Assembly (NCBI RefSeq): GCF_036884655.1
Contig: NC_088331.1
Span: 13,345,001-13,409,000 of the forward strand
Direction of reading: 5' to 3'
Origin: Musa acuminata AAA Group
Taxonomy: Eukaryota > Streptophyta > Magnoliopsida > Zingiberales > Musaceae
DNA: 64,000 nucleotides
Part shown: piece by piece, positions 1-11,189 of the stretch
How positions within the stretch are numbered: position 1 is the stretch's first letter
Layout of the letters: every line of letters starts with the position of its first letter
Program-made: the position numbers and the translations under genes
Notes under the pieces: generated by a model
The model's database searches: none
What the model saw: the letters and a program-made list of their open reading frames with translations, nothing else
Told to the model about the DNA's origin: nothing

Positions 1-67
1 GTCCTTCATGAATAACATAAGGAGTTTACAACATGTCATATCAAAAGCATCAGATGTTTATACAAGC

Positions 68-1183
68 TTATTCATGAGGTGGAAGATTAAAGTGCCTAAA
101 TAAAGAGTCAAATTGTCGATGGATTTGTTGTAGCTCGGTTAGGATTTGATCTTGTCGAAGTTCAAGCCTTTCTTGTCGTTGCTCAAATCGGTCCATCCGA
201 ATCCCGATATCTTCAATGGATGATGTGTGAGTTTGCTCAACCGGATGTGTTTCCTCAAAGGGACAGATCGGAGGAGAGTGGGTACTCCTAAAGACTGGGG
301 TTTCCGGCTCTGGTTTAGGTTCAAGCTGAGGGGGATCAGTTCTTCTAGGCATTCTAACCCAGTTACCGTTTCTATAGTGACATCTCAGTCGGTGAAGTAG
401 ATTTTTGTTTATTATGCTGTATCTATCTGATTTCATTACTTCTTCTTCTAGTGGTATTTGAATGTCGTAAGCTTTCATTATTCTAGTAATAATTCCACCA
501 TATGGGAGCATCATATCTTTCGTAGATAATTCCAACATGTTTTGTTGGATCAGATAGCCAAGACAAATGTCACGTTCTTTTATAATTAGGTACATAATTC
601 CTAATTCCAATTGACTCACTTCATCATGATGGTATTGCTTAGGAAGAATTATACTAGTCATGATATGATGAAGTATCTTAGTGTTAAAGGGCATTAGATG
701 TTCACAACTTTTAGGAATAGATTCTATGTTAGGATTGGCAAGGATTGTTCCTAAGGCGTCAACGTAAGATGTTCCAATAGTATTTTCATCCCATGATCCT
801 TTAAAGTAAAGTCCTATGCTTTTCATGGGAATACCTATTATATCACAAATGAATCTATCAGTGATTGAAATGTGTTGTCCTAATAGATAGGTTGATATCC
901 TTTCTTCATCATCTTTTTGCATGTTGTTATAAAACAATCTAACTAGTCTAGGATAAATGGGTTCGTTGATCTGCAAAATGGGAAGTAGATTTAGGTTTGC
1001 AAACCAATGGATAGTCTCTACATCTCTTAGTTCATTCAGATCTACATATTTTCCCTTATTGATGCTTCTTAGTTCGAAGGAGAGAAATTTTTCAGCATGG
1101 TTTTTGGAATCAAAAAGAGAGAGATCAAACTCTTCTACTACTCTCCTCTTTCCCTTGTCCCTTGAGGATCTTCTAGATCCCAT
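68..1183 (-). CDS. ORF371, retroelement-borne plant 'transposon protein' like
   Basis: An intact 371-codon ORF from ATG at 1183. The N-terminus is basic (RRSSRDKGKRRVV, residues 4-16, possible nuclear signal). The middle has the pattern IYPRLVRLFYNNM (76-88) followed by ITDRFICDIIGIPM, which resembles the plant-specific 'putative plant transposon protein' family (PF20167 type, from memory). A proline/glutamate-rich linker (about 280-320) leads to a heptad-like, charged C-terminus (330-371) that probably forms a coiled coil. There are no catalytic motifs I recognise and no transmembrane segment. Two near-identical copies exist (21761-22876, and one split at 17304-18233/27600-27791). Here one residue in the middle is Ile where A has Met, and PKPEPE replaces PEPEPE. 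Biochemical function is unknown. Confidence 0.75.
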   Translation of the reverse strand: MGSRRSSRDKGKRRVVEEFDLSLFDSKNHAEKFLSFELRSINKGKYVDLNELRDVETIHWFANLNLLPILQINEPIYPRLVRLFYNNMQKDDEERISTYLLGQHISITDRFICDIIGIPMKSIGLYFKGSWDENTIGTSYVDALGTILANPNIESIPKSCEHLMPFNTKILHHIMTSIILPKQYHHDEVSQLELGIMYLIIKERDICLGYLIQQNMLELSTKDMMLPYGGIITRIMKAYDIQIPLEEEVMKSDRYSIINKNLLHRLRCHYRNGNWVRMPRRTDPPQLEPKPEPETPVFRSTHSPPICPFEETHPVEQTHTSSIEDIGIRMDRFEQRQERLELRQDQILTELQQIHRQFDSLFRHFNLPPHE

Positions 1184-1950
1184 TACTACTGCTGTTTTAA
1201 AGGGATGATGATGAGCTAAAGTAAATGAAGAACAAAACAGAATTTAAGAGCTTCTTAGAGAATACCTTTGTGAAATCTTCAAGAGAAGGAAGGATTCTTG
1301 ATGTTTTGCTCCGAAATGGGAGGTATTTGGAAGGCTTAGAGGAGTGAAGTGGGAATAGAGGAGTCTTGGAAGAGTAGAGGAGGAAATGGGGGTGAGTTGG
1401 GGTCGGTTCCTTAGCCGGCCCTAGCGTGATTTTAAGGGGGGCAGAGCTGCTGGCGGTTGCACCTCTGGCTGGAGCGGTGCAACCTCTGGCAACCCGTGAA
1501 GGCTGGAGGTGCAACCGCCAGCTGGAGAGGTGCCACCGCCTGCAGCAGGTGAGCATTTTAGGATGTTCTGATTTAGGGAGCCTTTGCCTTGAGGAGAGTT
1601 TCAGAGCAATTGATGTTTGTTACATGATTTCGTATGAATTTTCATTTAAGGAAGAAGCTCTTTGTAAGATAGATCTTTTAACGTGCATACGAATGTTTGT
1701 TTGGTGTCCCTTTTAAGATCATGACATGTTTAGTTTCTACAAGAATTAATTCGTAGATGAACAGGTTTTGAAGATCAGGGGGGTATGTGAATTTGGATAT
1801 CATAGGTTTCTAATTGTATCGTATTTGTGATTTCATAGCTTCCACTTGTTACTTAAGTGTTGCGAGTTCCTTTTTGATTCTTGGTTTATGATCATTGAGA
1901 GTTAAGGAGCAGAACATTATTTCTTGCTCCGGCCTAGACTTTTAATGTTT
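1184..1950 (-). other. Spacer between gag and ORF371
   Basis: On the minus strand this lies between the gag stop (1951) and the ORF371 start (1183). From 1441 to 1545 it holds GC-rich direct and inverted repeats built on GCGGT-GCA-ACCGC, like those in the U3 part of the LTRs. These are followed, reading toward ORF371, by a TTAAAAT stretch (about 1430) and a pyrimidine-rich run (1310-1400) that looks like a 5' leader. This may be a promoter and leader travelling with ORF371. No coding function is seen. Confidence 0.5.
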
Positions 1951-2716
1951 TTATAGGAACGGATGATCTTTAGGAACCCATTTGCTTTTGGGTGCCTCAT
2001 AAATAGATCTACATTTTCTATCATGTTGCATAGAGTTTATCATGGTTCCTTTAGGAACCCAAACTAATTTGTTTGGACTAATTTTCTTGAATGGACAATA
2101 ATGTGTCTTGTGTCCAGATTTGCAACAAAAGTTGCACTTGGTTTGGTTTTGAACATGTAAGATGGGACCTTTCACAAAGGTAGTTGGATTTTGGTGAGGA
2201 CTCCTCACAAATCCAATCCCACTTCTTTTGGGAGCATGACCCTTGTTTGTAAGGATCATGTTTAATGACTTGCTGCCAACCTCGAATTTCTTCAAGGTGT
2301 CCTTAAGCAGCAAGTTTTCTTTTTGTATAGTTTCTAAATCATGACATTTGATACATGAGTTTAAACTATCATGATGTTCGACTTTTAACTTATCAAACTC
2401 ACAAGTAAGATTATCATGTACCCTTTTTAGCAACTTGTATTTTCTATTTATAACTTTGCATTCATCAAATAAATCATGGAAGGCATTTAATAATTCATCG
2501 AAAGATAAATCAGCATCTAATAAATTCGTTACCTCCTCTTCGATGGCCATAAAGGCGTAATGAGCAACTTGCTCGGTGTTGGATTCTTCTTCCTCGGATG
2601 CGCTCGAATCATCCCATGTTGCTTGGAGCGCCTTCTTCTTTGTTGTTCTTTTTTTGACTTGGGGACAATCACTTTTGTAATGTCCCGGCTTTTTACATTC
2701 ATAGCAGATCACTTGG
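1951..2716 (-). pseudogene. gag: Sirevirus gag, C-terminal fragment
   Basis: About 255 codons identical or nearly so to the C-terminal half of the 527-residue gag at 23644-25227. It contains both CCHC zinc knuckles, CYECKKPGHYKSDC near the truncated N-terminal side and CNFCCKSGHKTHYC nearer the C-terminus, which bind RNA in the nucleocapsid region. The N-terminal capsid half is missing because the element is cut at 2716. No ATG starts this fragment, so it is not expected to be translated as such. Confidence 0.9.
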
Positions 2717-3916
2717 TGTATTGATCATCATATATATGGATTCTCCCGGTTGATCAAGATCCGATCACGCCGACAGCAAGCAGCAGATGAGGCGACGACC
2801 GTTCGATGATCGATCGACGGCGATTAGGCGCGCTCGATTAATGCAATGGAACCAAACCCTTGCGTCCACGGCACCGGCCCGGGCGCCAGCGTTTTCTACC
2901 CTCGTCACGGATACGACGAAGGATGCAACTCGCAAGGTGGGGACCACTCTAATGCCCTTCTGCAGAACGGGTACGAGAGCGTGAAATAGATAAATAAATG
3001 AAATGGTGGTCGATAAAGTTAAAGCGGAGGGGAAAAAAAGAGAATTCCGTTGCTTCTCTTTTCAGTTCTTGCACACTCACTGCTGCTGCTTCTGCTGCTG
3101 CCACACACACACATACTCTCTCTCTCTCCTCTGCCCTTCCCTCTTCCTTCCCACTGCGAAGCGACCAGAGAGAGGAAGTGGAAGAGAAAGAACAGAGGAA
3201 GCGGAGGAGGGGATAGGAACCCTAAGATCGAGCTCGAGAGACCCTCTCGTGGATATTCCATCGGGCTGGCCGTCGCTCCTCTTGATAGTGGGTGCGCATC
3301 CCGCTTTGCTGTCGCTTTGTTCGGAAATCTCAGATTCCTGATGTCGATTGCTAAATTTCCTTTTTCTCTCTTGTTTCGGTTTCCAAAGATCGAAATGTGC
3401 GAGCGAAGACTTGGTTCTACAATTGTTTTGATTTCAATTTTGTTTCGATTTCTTGCTGTTCTCGAATAGAAAATGGGAATGGGGAGATTTGGAAGGTTTT
3501 ATTGAATGCTTGTTTTGGATTTGGATTTTCGTTTCTCGGCCATTAATTGATCTTTTGTGCAAAGTCGAGTCATGATCTGCAAGAATAGTTCTTCTTGTGA
3601 GTTCTTTTCTGTACTGTTTTGATTTGGTGATGGAGATTTAACAGCTCTTGATATTCGAATGAGTAGGTCTTAGGTCCCTGGAAAGAAGAGAAAGAAGAGT
3701 GTTCTGCCCAGCTTTAAAGTTCAGCGACGCCTGCTCTATTAATTGTAGCATCAGAAAGGGTTTGTGCAATGTTGAGACTACAGAGGCTGATACACGTTCT
3801 TGACGTGATTTGGGAGAAAATGAGGAACGGAACTTGACAGTGAAATCTACTGCATTTGGATTGTTTTTTCTTGAAGGATTGGCGGAGCCATAGGTGATGT
3901 TAAAGTTCCACATAGG
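2717..3916 (+). promoter_or_regulatory. Upstream region and 5' leader of the D6PK-like gene
   Basis: Unique sequence between the retroelement edge and the kinase start. An A/T-rich GATAAATAAAT at about 2987-2998 could serve as a TATA element. It is followed by an AC/CT-rich tract (3104-3160), common near plant transcription starts. Many upstream ATGs follow, so part of 3200-3900 may be a leader intron; I could not fix its borders. The short ORFs here have no recognisable domains. Confidence 0.45.
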
Positions 3917-6821
3917 ATGGATGAGATTTGTGAGTTAAAAATGTCGACCTCGCAGCATCCTTCTGCTGATAAGGGCTTGGGTGGGCACGAAAGCGGCTCG
4001 ACAAAAGAACAGAGTCCATCTGCTGTTTGGAAATCTCAAAATTCTAATGCAACTGTGCTCGAAGAAGCACGGAAAGGGAAAAGTGCATTAGAAGAGCAGA
4101 ATGAATTAGCACCTGATGTTGATAGCTTCAGGAGCATGGACTCCTTTGAAGAATCCAGGGGAAGTTCTTTCAATGGGGCTAGTCATCCTCCGGAACCCAT
4201 GGACACTGATCTTGTGAAGACGGTATATGTGGCAATAGATCAAGAAAAGTCTAATGCAGGGTGCTTGATGAGAGGGCTCTCTGTAAAAGGTCCTTTTATA
4301 GAAGATCTCTCTATTCGGGTTCCTGTGACAAAACCAAATGCTGCTCTTCTATCAACAGATGGAACCTCTCCCGATGAACCGAATGAGTCAGGTGCCGTGT
4401 CTTCTCCTTTTTCTGTTCCACATGCATTACAGTCAATGGAGACAACATTTTTACCACCAGATTCCGAAGAAAAAGAGTGTGTTTGGGATGCTTCCCTTCC
4501 CCCGAGTGGAAATGTTAGTCCTCACAGCAGCATTGACAGCTCCTGTGTGGCCACCGCAATGAGTGTCGTGAACAGTTGCACAAACACATACAGAAGTGAT
4601 GGGATGACCAGCGATGGTATGCTTAGTTTGGAAAGGGCCTGCGAGAGCACAAAGGGAAGTGTTATAGGGGACTCACTTGGAAGTGCTAAAACGAGCATCA
4701 GTAGAGCGAGTGACAGCAGTGGTCTCAGTGATGACAGCAGCTGGAGTAATATCACTGGAAGTGCTAATAAGCCTCATAAGGGAAATGATCCTAGATGGAA
4801 GGCGATTCTTGCAGTTCGATCTCGTGATGGTATACTGGGTATGAGCCACTTCCGACTGCTCAAAAGGCTTGGATGTGGTGATATTGGTAGTGTTTATCTG
4901 TCAGAATTGAGCAGTACAAGGTGCTACTTTGCTATGAAGGTGATGGACAAGGCATCTCTAGCAAGCAGGAAGAAGCTGACAAGAGCTCAGACAGAAAGGG
5001 AAATCCTCCAACTTCTTGATCATCCTTTCTTGCCAACCTTGTACACTCATTTTGAGACTGACAGGTTTTCATGCTTGGTGATGGAGTTCTGCCCTGGTGG
5101 TGACTTGCATACCTTGAGGCAGCGACAGCCAGGGAAGCACTTTTCTGAATATGCAGCAAGGTAAAAGTTGCAACATGGAATGTTCTTGTTCACTGCTTTA
5201 ACATATATGGTCCATTTACTAGTTCCTTTGGTAAGTTGGATATGACATGTGTTCTGCTGATGCTAAAGGCTTGGCTTTGCCATCATGATGCCACTTATCC
5301 TGTTATAACACAATTCTCTTTTGTTGATTAACTTTACATCCTTTGTGTGTAGTTGTAACTTTCTATTATTTCCTGCAGCCAAACATTCTGATTCAACTTT
5401 GCTACTTGAGAACTTTCAAATAATTAGTAGCTATAATCACTGCTTAACATATTTGCTTATTTTGCTTCGTTTATCAGGAATATAAGCTATAATCACAAAC
5501 TTTTACAGAAAACACAATCTAAAGCCTTTTGAGTCATGATTTTCTAATAAAACCCTTTTTCACAATTGTAGTCACCGAAGTTGCCACTCCTGTGTGAGCT
5601 TTTTGAAAAGCAGCCTTTCCAAGTTAAGAAGATAATTATCAACGAACTATGTTAAATACTGTTAGGCAATTCTAAGTTTCTCAAGAATCTCAACAGCACA
5701 TTCTTTCCTAATTAGTCAGTTACCAGGAGTAAGTTGCTTCACAGTATTTTGATCTACATATGGACATTTAGAAAGTTGGTACATATGTTTTGATTTGTGC
5801 AATTTGTGTATTTAGTATTCAGATTCTCTTAGAGATTGTGGATCTTGATTTGGTACATATGTTTTGAAGGCACAGTATTTTTTGATTGAAGCAGTAAATC
5901 CACTGGGATGAATGATACATTTTGTTTCTTGTGTCACTGAACAGATTTTATGCTGCGGAAGTACTTCTGGCTCTTGAGTATCTTCACATGCTTGGAGTTG
6001 TATACAGAGATCTGAAACCAGAAAATGTACTTGTTCGTGATGATGGGCACATAATGCTTTCTGATTTTGATCTATCGTTAAGGTGCGCTGTCTCACCAAC
6101 TCTGATAAAATCCTCGTCTTTCGACTCAGATCCTTCCAAGCGGGCAGCGGGCGCTTTTTGTGTCCAACCGTCCTGCATTGAGCCTTCTTCAGTTTGTGTT
6201 CAGCCTGCATGCTTCATGCCAAAACTATTCCCACATAAAAGCAAGAAAAAGACAAGGAAACCATGGGCTGAGGCACCAAGGCAGCAGGTAGCCACCCTGC
6301 CTGAGCTTGTTGTTGAGCCAACAACTGCTCGATCGATGTCCTTTGTTGGCACACATGAATATTTAGCCCCTGAAATCATCAAAGGTGAAGGCCATGGGAG
6401 TGCTGTGGACTGGTGGACATTTGGTATATTCCTGCACGAGCTCCTTTATGGAAGGACACCGTTTAAAGGCTCAGGCAACCGGGCAACATTGTTCAATGTA
6501 GTAGGTCAGCAGCTTAGATTCCCAGACACTCCGTCAACCAGCTATGCAAGCAGAGATTTGATAAGAGGGCTTCTAGTGAAAGAGCCCCAGCATCGGCTGG
6601 GCGTGAAGAGGGGGGCTGCAGAGATAAAGCAGCATCCCTTCTTTGAGGGTGTGAATTGGGCGCTGATTAGGTGCAGCACCCCACCGGAGGTGCCACGACC
6701 AGTGGAGGCCGAGCTGCCAGCTAAGTTTGGGTCGGCTGAAGGATTTGGGACGAGTGGCAAAAGGATTGTGGGAGCAGATGTGAAGTCTGGAGGTAAGTAT
6801 CTGGACTTTGAGTTCTTTTAG
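3917..6821 (+). CDS. D6PK-like AGCVIIIa protein kinase (2 exons)
   Basis: Exons 3917-5160 and 5945-6821 give 2121 nt, 706 residues. The join at AG|GTAAAA ... ACAG|A restores the Arg codon before [14 protein letters not shown]. The N-terminal 310 residues are Ser-rich and low complexity. The kinase domain has the Gly loop GCGDIG (319-324), Lys341 in AMKV, the catalytic loop YRDLKPEN (Asp437), DFD (455-457) instead of DFG as usual for plant AGCVIII kinases, and [12 protein letters not shown] activation loop (Ser547). An insertion of about 90 residues between DFD and the activation loop carries the polybasic HKSKKKTRK (512-520), the type of motif that binds plasma-membrane phospholipids in D6PK. 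The C-terminus ends in the PIF-like DFEFF. Family members phosphorylate PIN auxin efflux carriers at the plasma membrane; that role here is inferred. The exact member (D6PKL or G11A type) is not decided. Confidence 0.93.
5161..5944 (+). other. Intron of the D6PK-like gene
   Basis: A 784-bp AT-rich GT-AG intron (GTAAAAG at 5161, ...GAACAG ending 5944). It splits the kinase domain between HFSEYAAR and FYAAE, and splicing keeps the reading frame. Both flanking ORFs run into non-homologous sequence beyond these borders. Confidence 0.92.
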
Positions 6822-8103
6822 CTTGTAGCTTATTGTTTGATGCCTATGTATCGGTACTTCATCTATTGAAATCCATCTGTTGCTGTGCTACATGGTGACA
6901 TATTCTTAACTGTAGCCAAATAGTTCTAGTTTTGTGTTTCAATAGAAAGTTGTTGGTTTCTTGTCTCCATTTTTCCAGTGAACTGGTTCAAATTGCATCT
7001 GATGTGCGTCTCTTCGCTGCCTTCTTTCACAGCCTTACCTGCTCACTTCCTCAAAGGCTGCTGCACTTTTTTGCATTCATCGTAAACATATTCTTCCATA
7101 CATGCACACAATTGCAAATTGGAAGTAGAAAAATAGGGAAAAAAAGTTTGCATAAATTGCATCGTGACTTTAAATTTACGCATCGATTTTATTCATCCCT
7201 TTCAATATACATTACCGTTTTTACTGCCATTATTTAATTCGTGTGCATGGAAATGAGGATTTAGATTTCCATGGCATCTGATTATTTAACTGTTGATTTA
7301 GGGCAATGAACTACCAAGGGACCTTTCACTAAATTGTTGTGACCATGTCTAGCTTTTACAATTTACCAATTAGTTTAGGACATTATGAACTTTCTATCAT
7401 TTGCATCTCAACCATGGTTTCAGGACAACATCTGTCAGACAGAATTCAGATTCAGATTCAATTCGTGTAGGAAATATCTTGTGCCAGTCATGAGTTGCAT
7501 TACATTGATTTTTCTCGTCAGCATCTCTAGCTTCAATGTGACTAATCGATGGTAATAATAATATGTAAACAGTAAGGATAAATGTAAAGTTACATATCCA
7601 GGTATCAGTTCCTGCATCACAAATAAGTTGTTTGCTGAACAACTGCATTGCATGAGTTGTAAGATGCTGATTAGGTTTTGGAAATAGTGAGAACTTTACA
7701 TCATTTAAACGTGATAAATAATTTCAAGGTTTCTTTGTTGGACAGTCTCCGTTAGCAGACTTTTCTCGTCTTAAATAGTACTGGCATGATTTGCATTGAA
7801 GATACTGCTTAGTCTCAATCATGGAAACTTATACAACAAAGAGCTGTGCACACTGATTGACCCTCCTTAATATCTTGCAACTTATATTTTCATTTTAACT
7901 GAGGTTAAAGAATTACCTTTGTTTAAAATATACATCCTTTGTACCTAATTGTAGTTTATGCTGCAAAAACCTAAATATTCTTTTCAGGATTTGCATTGAT
8001 ACTGTTGGTCAAGTTCCAAGTCGTTGCACTGATTCAGCCTCATTGATGTTAGTATTAACTTGCCAGGCAAATTAATGCCGTCCGATCAAATGTTAGTGAG
8101 AAA

Positions 8104-8105
<2 letters not shown>

Positions 8106-8175
<70 letters not shown>
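8106..8175. repeat. (TA)n microsatellite
   Basis: An uninterrupted TA dinucleotide run of about 35 units in the intergenic region. It is likely to be length-polymorphic. Confidence 0.97.
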
Positions 8176-8177
<2 letters not shown>

Positions 8178-9158
8178 CAATAATTGAAGCTTATTGCAAA
8201 TAGATTCAGTTTTTTTAGTGTAGTTGTGATGACGAACAAGTATCACGATTTAGTGTGTATAAAATATATTACATCGAAAAAGATTAACTGTTTCAGTTAT
8301 ATATGTACCAAAGAAAAAAATATAAGAAGAACTTAATACTTATACATGTAGTGAGACTATCTCTGCATGGATCTTTTTTTCATCTCATCTTGGTATTCTT
8401 TAGGATCTTAAAATTAATGTGTCAGTAGATATAAATGATAACAATAAATAGTGTAATAAATGAAAGGTAAGTTTAAGAAATAAATCAATTAATCATAAAG
8501 AACTATAATATAACAATAAGCAGTATCTATAAATATCATAAAATAAATACATATTAGTTATCAACACAATATGCTCAGAAAGACGTCCGAACAAAAAAAG
8601 CTATTGGAACGATGTCTCACTAGCTGAGACCGTTAGATGTCGCATCTCTATTGGTAAAGAGTAAACGCCCTATCAAATCTTGATGTCCGGAAGTGTTTTA
8701 TTGTTGCGGGGGGCCGACATGGGAACCTTTTCTGTGACCATTCATGTTACTCTCGAATAATTTAAATGAGTTGTTAATGTTTTTTTAGATCAATCTTGCT
8801 TGACTTTGATAAAAAAAAAAATCACAGATTCTAGTGCGGTATACAAGGGATTCATTAAACTAAATAATTCTGCCTTACATTGAGTTCTCAGGGGACATTA
8901 ATTCAAAACTTGACTTTAAATAAGGGAACAACAATATCCTCGTCGTGTATACATCCATACACACGCCCTCTTGGAGGATTGACATGGATACTGATCCGGG
9001 AGTGGTGGCCGATCTACGCACACTTGAATCCTAGTCTTGATGTCAGTCAAGCTGCCTCTCTTGGCGACGTTGATTCCGCCACCACGACCCATTCTTTGAT
9101 TGATTCCACGCATGCACACAGGCACGTTTTATTACAAATCCAAGCCAACAAAGACGCA

Positions 9159-9184
9159 AGAGAGAGAGAGAGAGAGAGAGAGAG
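9159..9184. repeat. (AG)n microsatellite
   Basis: An uninterrupted run of 13 AG units roughly 95 bp beyond the oleosin stop codon, possibly in its 3' UTR. Confidence 0.95.
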
Positions 9185-9277
9185 TAGGAAGACACGCATG
9201 AACGACTGGTCAAAGGTTCTTAGGTGACATCTTAGTATCTATGACATGATCGTACTATTCTCGATGATCCTCGATGA

Positions 9278-9691
9278 TCACTGGGTGGCCTCGTGCAGCT
9301 GCTGCTGCTGCTGCTGCAGCGACTCCCTGATGTCACGGGCCTTGGACACCAGACGCTGCCGAACCTGCTCCAGCAGCTCCACCCCCGGCGGCTGCTTCCC
9401 CGTCAGGTCCTTGTACATCCACCACAGCACCGCCAGCGCCGCCACCCCCAGCCCGCCAGATGCCAGGAAGCCTGCGGCCAGCAGCAGGACGACGATCGCG
9501 GCGGGGACCAGCACCGGGCTGAAGATCATCAGCAGCGGCGTGGCCACCGCCAGCGCGATGACCGTCCACGCCAGCGTCAGCCCCGATAGCACCAGCAACG
9601 ACATCCCCGCCACCGCTGCGACGACCGCCTTCACCACCACCTGCTGCTGGTCGCCCTGCCGGTAAGATTGATCAATCCCGTACTCCGCCAT
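9278..9691 (-). CDS. Oleosin, seed oil-body structural protein
   Basis: 137 residues from the ATG at 9691. A longer in-frame ORF starts at 9829, but MAEYGID begins a typical oleosin and the extra 46 residues are unlike the family. A short hydrophilic N-terminus (1-18) is followed by a hydrophobic core of about 70 residues (22-93) containing the proline knot P-x5-SP-x3-P (Pro52, Ser58-Pro59, Pro63). That hairpin buries the protein in the triacylglycerol droplet. The C-terminal part (94-137) is amphipathic and ends in a CAG/CTG-encoded Gln run (126-131). It is a small, low-molecular-weight type oleosin. It coats lipid bodies in seeds or pollen and keeps them from fusing. The coding sequence is strongly GC-rich at third positions, as in many monocot genes, unlike its AT-rich surroundings. 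Confidence 0.95.
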   Translation of the reverse strand: MAEYGIDQSYRQGDQQQVVVKAVVAAVAGMSLLVLSGLTLAWTVIALAVATPLLMIFSPVLVPAAIVVLLLAAGFLASGGLGVAALAVLWWMYKDLTGKQPPGVELLEQVRQRLVSKARDIRESLQQQQQQLHEATQ

Positions 9692-9990
9692 CTTTTGTTC
9701 CTCCGTCTTCTTCCGAGCCACAGAAATGGACGAGATACATATAGGAGCGAAGAAATGTGAGGCGTGGAGGCGCACGTGACTGGCGGGGGGATCTGATGCG
9801 TGGTGGGTTGCATGGCGAGGACGCGACAAGTGGGGGGGCGTCTCGGACGCGAGCGAGGGGCGAGTTGAAAGGTGGGGAAGAATGGAAGAGGCTGCCTTTG
9901 GGGTTGCCGAGGGCTGGTGGTTGATCGGGACTCGGACCAGTTTGAGTCACTGAACCCGTCACAACTGGAACCAAACGGCCACGTGGTTGG
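9692..9990 (-). promoter_or_regulatory. Oleosin promoter with G-box/ABRE and RY motifs
   Basis: Reading toward the oleosin ATG on the minus strand: a G-box CACGTG at 9980-9985, an RY element CATGCA at 9809-9814, a second G-box CACGTG at 9773-9778, and a TATA-like CTATATGT near 9736-9743. G-box/ABRE plus RY is the arrangement bound by bZIP and B3 (ABI3/FUS3 type) factors in seed-maturation promoters. The motifs are seen; seed-specific control is inferred. Confidence 0.65.
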
Positions 9991-10689
9991 GTGGCAGACT
10001 TATTTGGGTTTGGTCCCTTGGACCACTTCTATCTGGATCCGATTAGCTATCAGATCGAACACGGATTCGAGATCCCCGGTAACATTGTACTCCTCCGTTT
10101 TCAGATCTATTCATACCAGATCCGACCCGATTATATAAGGAAGAAACGCTTCCTTTCTTCTTTTCTTCCCCCAATTCTTCTCATGGTTTCCGTCAATGTC
10201 ATCTCTCTTCCTCTCCCTCTCCTCCTGGTTTTCTCCCTTTTATGGTATTATCGAATTTTGTTACCCGATGAATGATGGAGGTTAGTTAGGATCAACAATG
10301 TCCGACAATGAAGGTAGGGTTTCGATGAAGATGATCGTCATAAGATTCATGATGGCTTATTTTTCGTTCCCTTTCGAGTCCACGAGCTCTTGATACAGCA
10401 ATAGGTCCCTTATCTTGAAACTGAAACCGTTGAATTATTTTGGATATCTGTTTATTTGCTTCTAGAATAAGAGTGGACATATCATAATTTTATTCTCTCC
10501 GATGTCAAAGGGAATACAATGAGTTTAAATCTTGGGCAATTTACCTAACTAAAAAAAAACGTCCATAATAATGGGTTTTACTCATATTTGATTTTTATTC
10601 GAAAATTATCTTTTATTTTGATCAAAATATATTTTATAAATAAAAAATATAAGATGATTGAATAGATAGAAAAGCTTATGGGTCTAGGA
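9991..10689. other. Non-coding spacer
   Basis: AT-rich sequence upstream of the oleosin promoter. No ORF with a recognisable domain, no RNA gene and no clear repeat were found. Confidence 0.5.
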
Positions 10690-11189
10690 ATGATTCTAGA
10701 GGATAACCTGTGTGTGGATCTCATACTTCAGTCCCTCCTAGATTTCTTTTCGTAGTGCATTATGAATTTACCATGAATAAGCTTGAGGTGGCTCTTCATC
10801 AGCTCCTCAATATATTGAGGGAGATTGAGAGCACCATCAAGAAAAAGAAGTCGATTTTCTACGTTGGTGAGACCAGAAAGAAAAGGAGGGTCGAGAAGTC
10901 TTTTAACAAGGGCAAACTGGGTAAAGCAAAGGTTGTTAAGAAGGACCCAACAAAAGACAAAGGCTAATACTTCCACTATAACAAAAACAGGCACTAGAAG
11001 AGGAATTACAAAAAGTACCTTATAAAAAAGGCGAAAAAGAAGCTTGGAGAAACTTTAGATACATTCATGATTGATCTCAATTTATTAGAAAATTATGATA
11101 ATGCATGGGTATCGGATACCGATAATGCATCTCATATTTGTAATTCGTTGTAGGTTCTGGTAAAACCTAGGAGATTGGCGAGAGGTGAT
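10690..11189 (+). pseudogene. Decayed Ty1/copia gag-protease remnant
   Basis: One reading frame (10710 onward) reads like the C-terminal half of a copia gag: [13 protein letters not shown], then [21 protein letters not shown], then a Lys-rich stretch. It is broken by stops at 10965, about 10995 and 11151. The zinc knuckle has lost its cysteines (YFHYNKNRH) and the protease motif is worn to WVSDTDNASHICNSL. Homology ends near 11189, where an LTR-like sequence begins. It belongs to a different copia lineage from the Sireviruses in the rest of the window and is much older. Confidence 0.8.

Larger units (their letters stand above)
1..2716 (-). mobile_element. Truncated Sirevirus-like element carrying ORF371
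   Basis: This stretch matches the interior of element A (about 21700-24416) almost base for base: ORF371, its upstream spacer and the 3' half of gag, in the same minus orientation. Similarity stops abruptly at 2716, inside the gag codons just before the first zinc knuckle, and unrelated sequence follows. The other side runs off the window. Small differences from A are visible, for example around 1390 and 1670. No LTR or target duplication is in view, so the truncation mechanism is unknown. The broken end lies about 1.2 kb upstream of the kinase start codon. Confidence 0.9.
6822..9277. other. Intergenic region between kinase and oleosin
   Basis: The first few hundred bases are presumably the 3' UTR and terminator of the kinase gene. 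Beyond that I see AT-rich non-coding sequence with two microsatellites (listed separately) and no ORF with a recognisable domain. The two genes are convergent, so this region should hold both transcript ends. Confidence 0.6.

Noticed and set aside
1216..1265. A GT-AG intron in the leader of ORF371
   Set aside because: The candidate is only 50 bp, below the usual minimum for plant introns, and there is no transcript evidence.
3050..3469. 139-codon ORF upstream of the kinase
   Set aside because: It overlaps a CT-rich leader with several other open frames and has no recognisable domain. It is probably leader or leader-intron sequence; a uORF role cannot be judged.
9692..9829. Oleosin with a 46-residue N-terminal extension
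   Set aside because: The extra residues are unlike oleosins, and the segment contains the G-box, RY and TATA-like motifs. The ATG at 9691 gives a normal oleosin.
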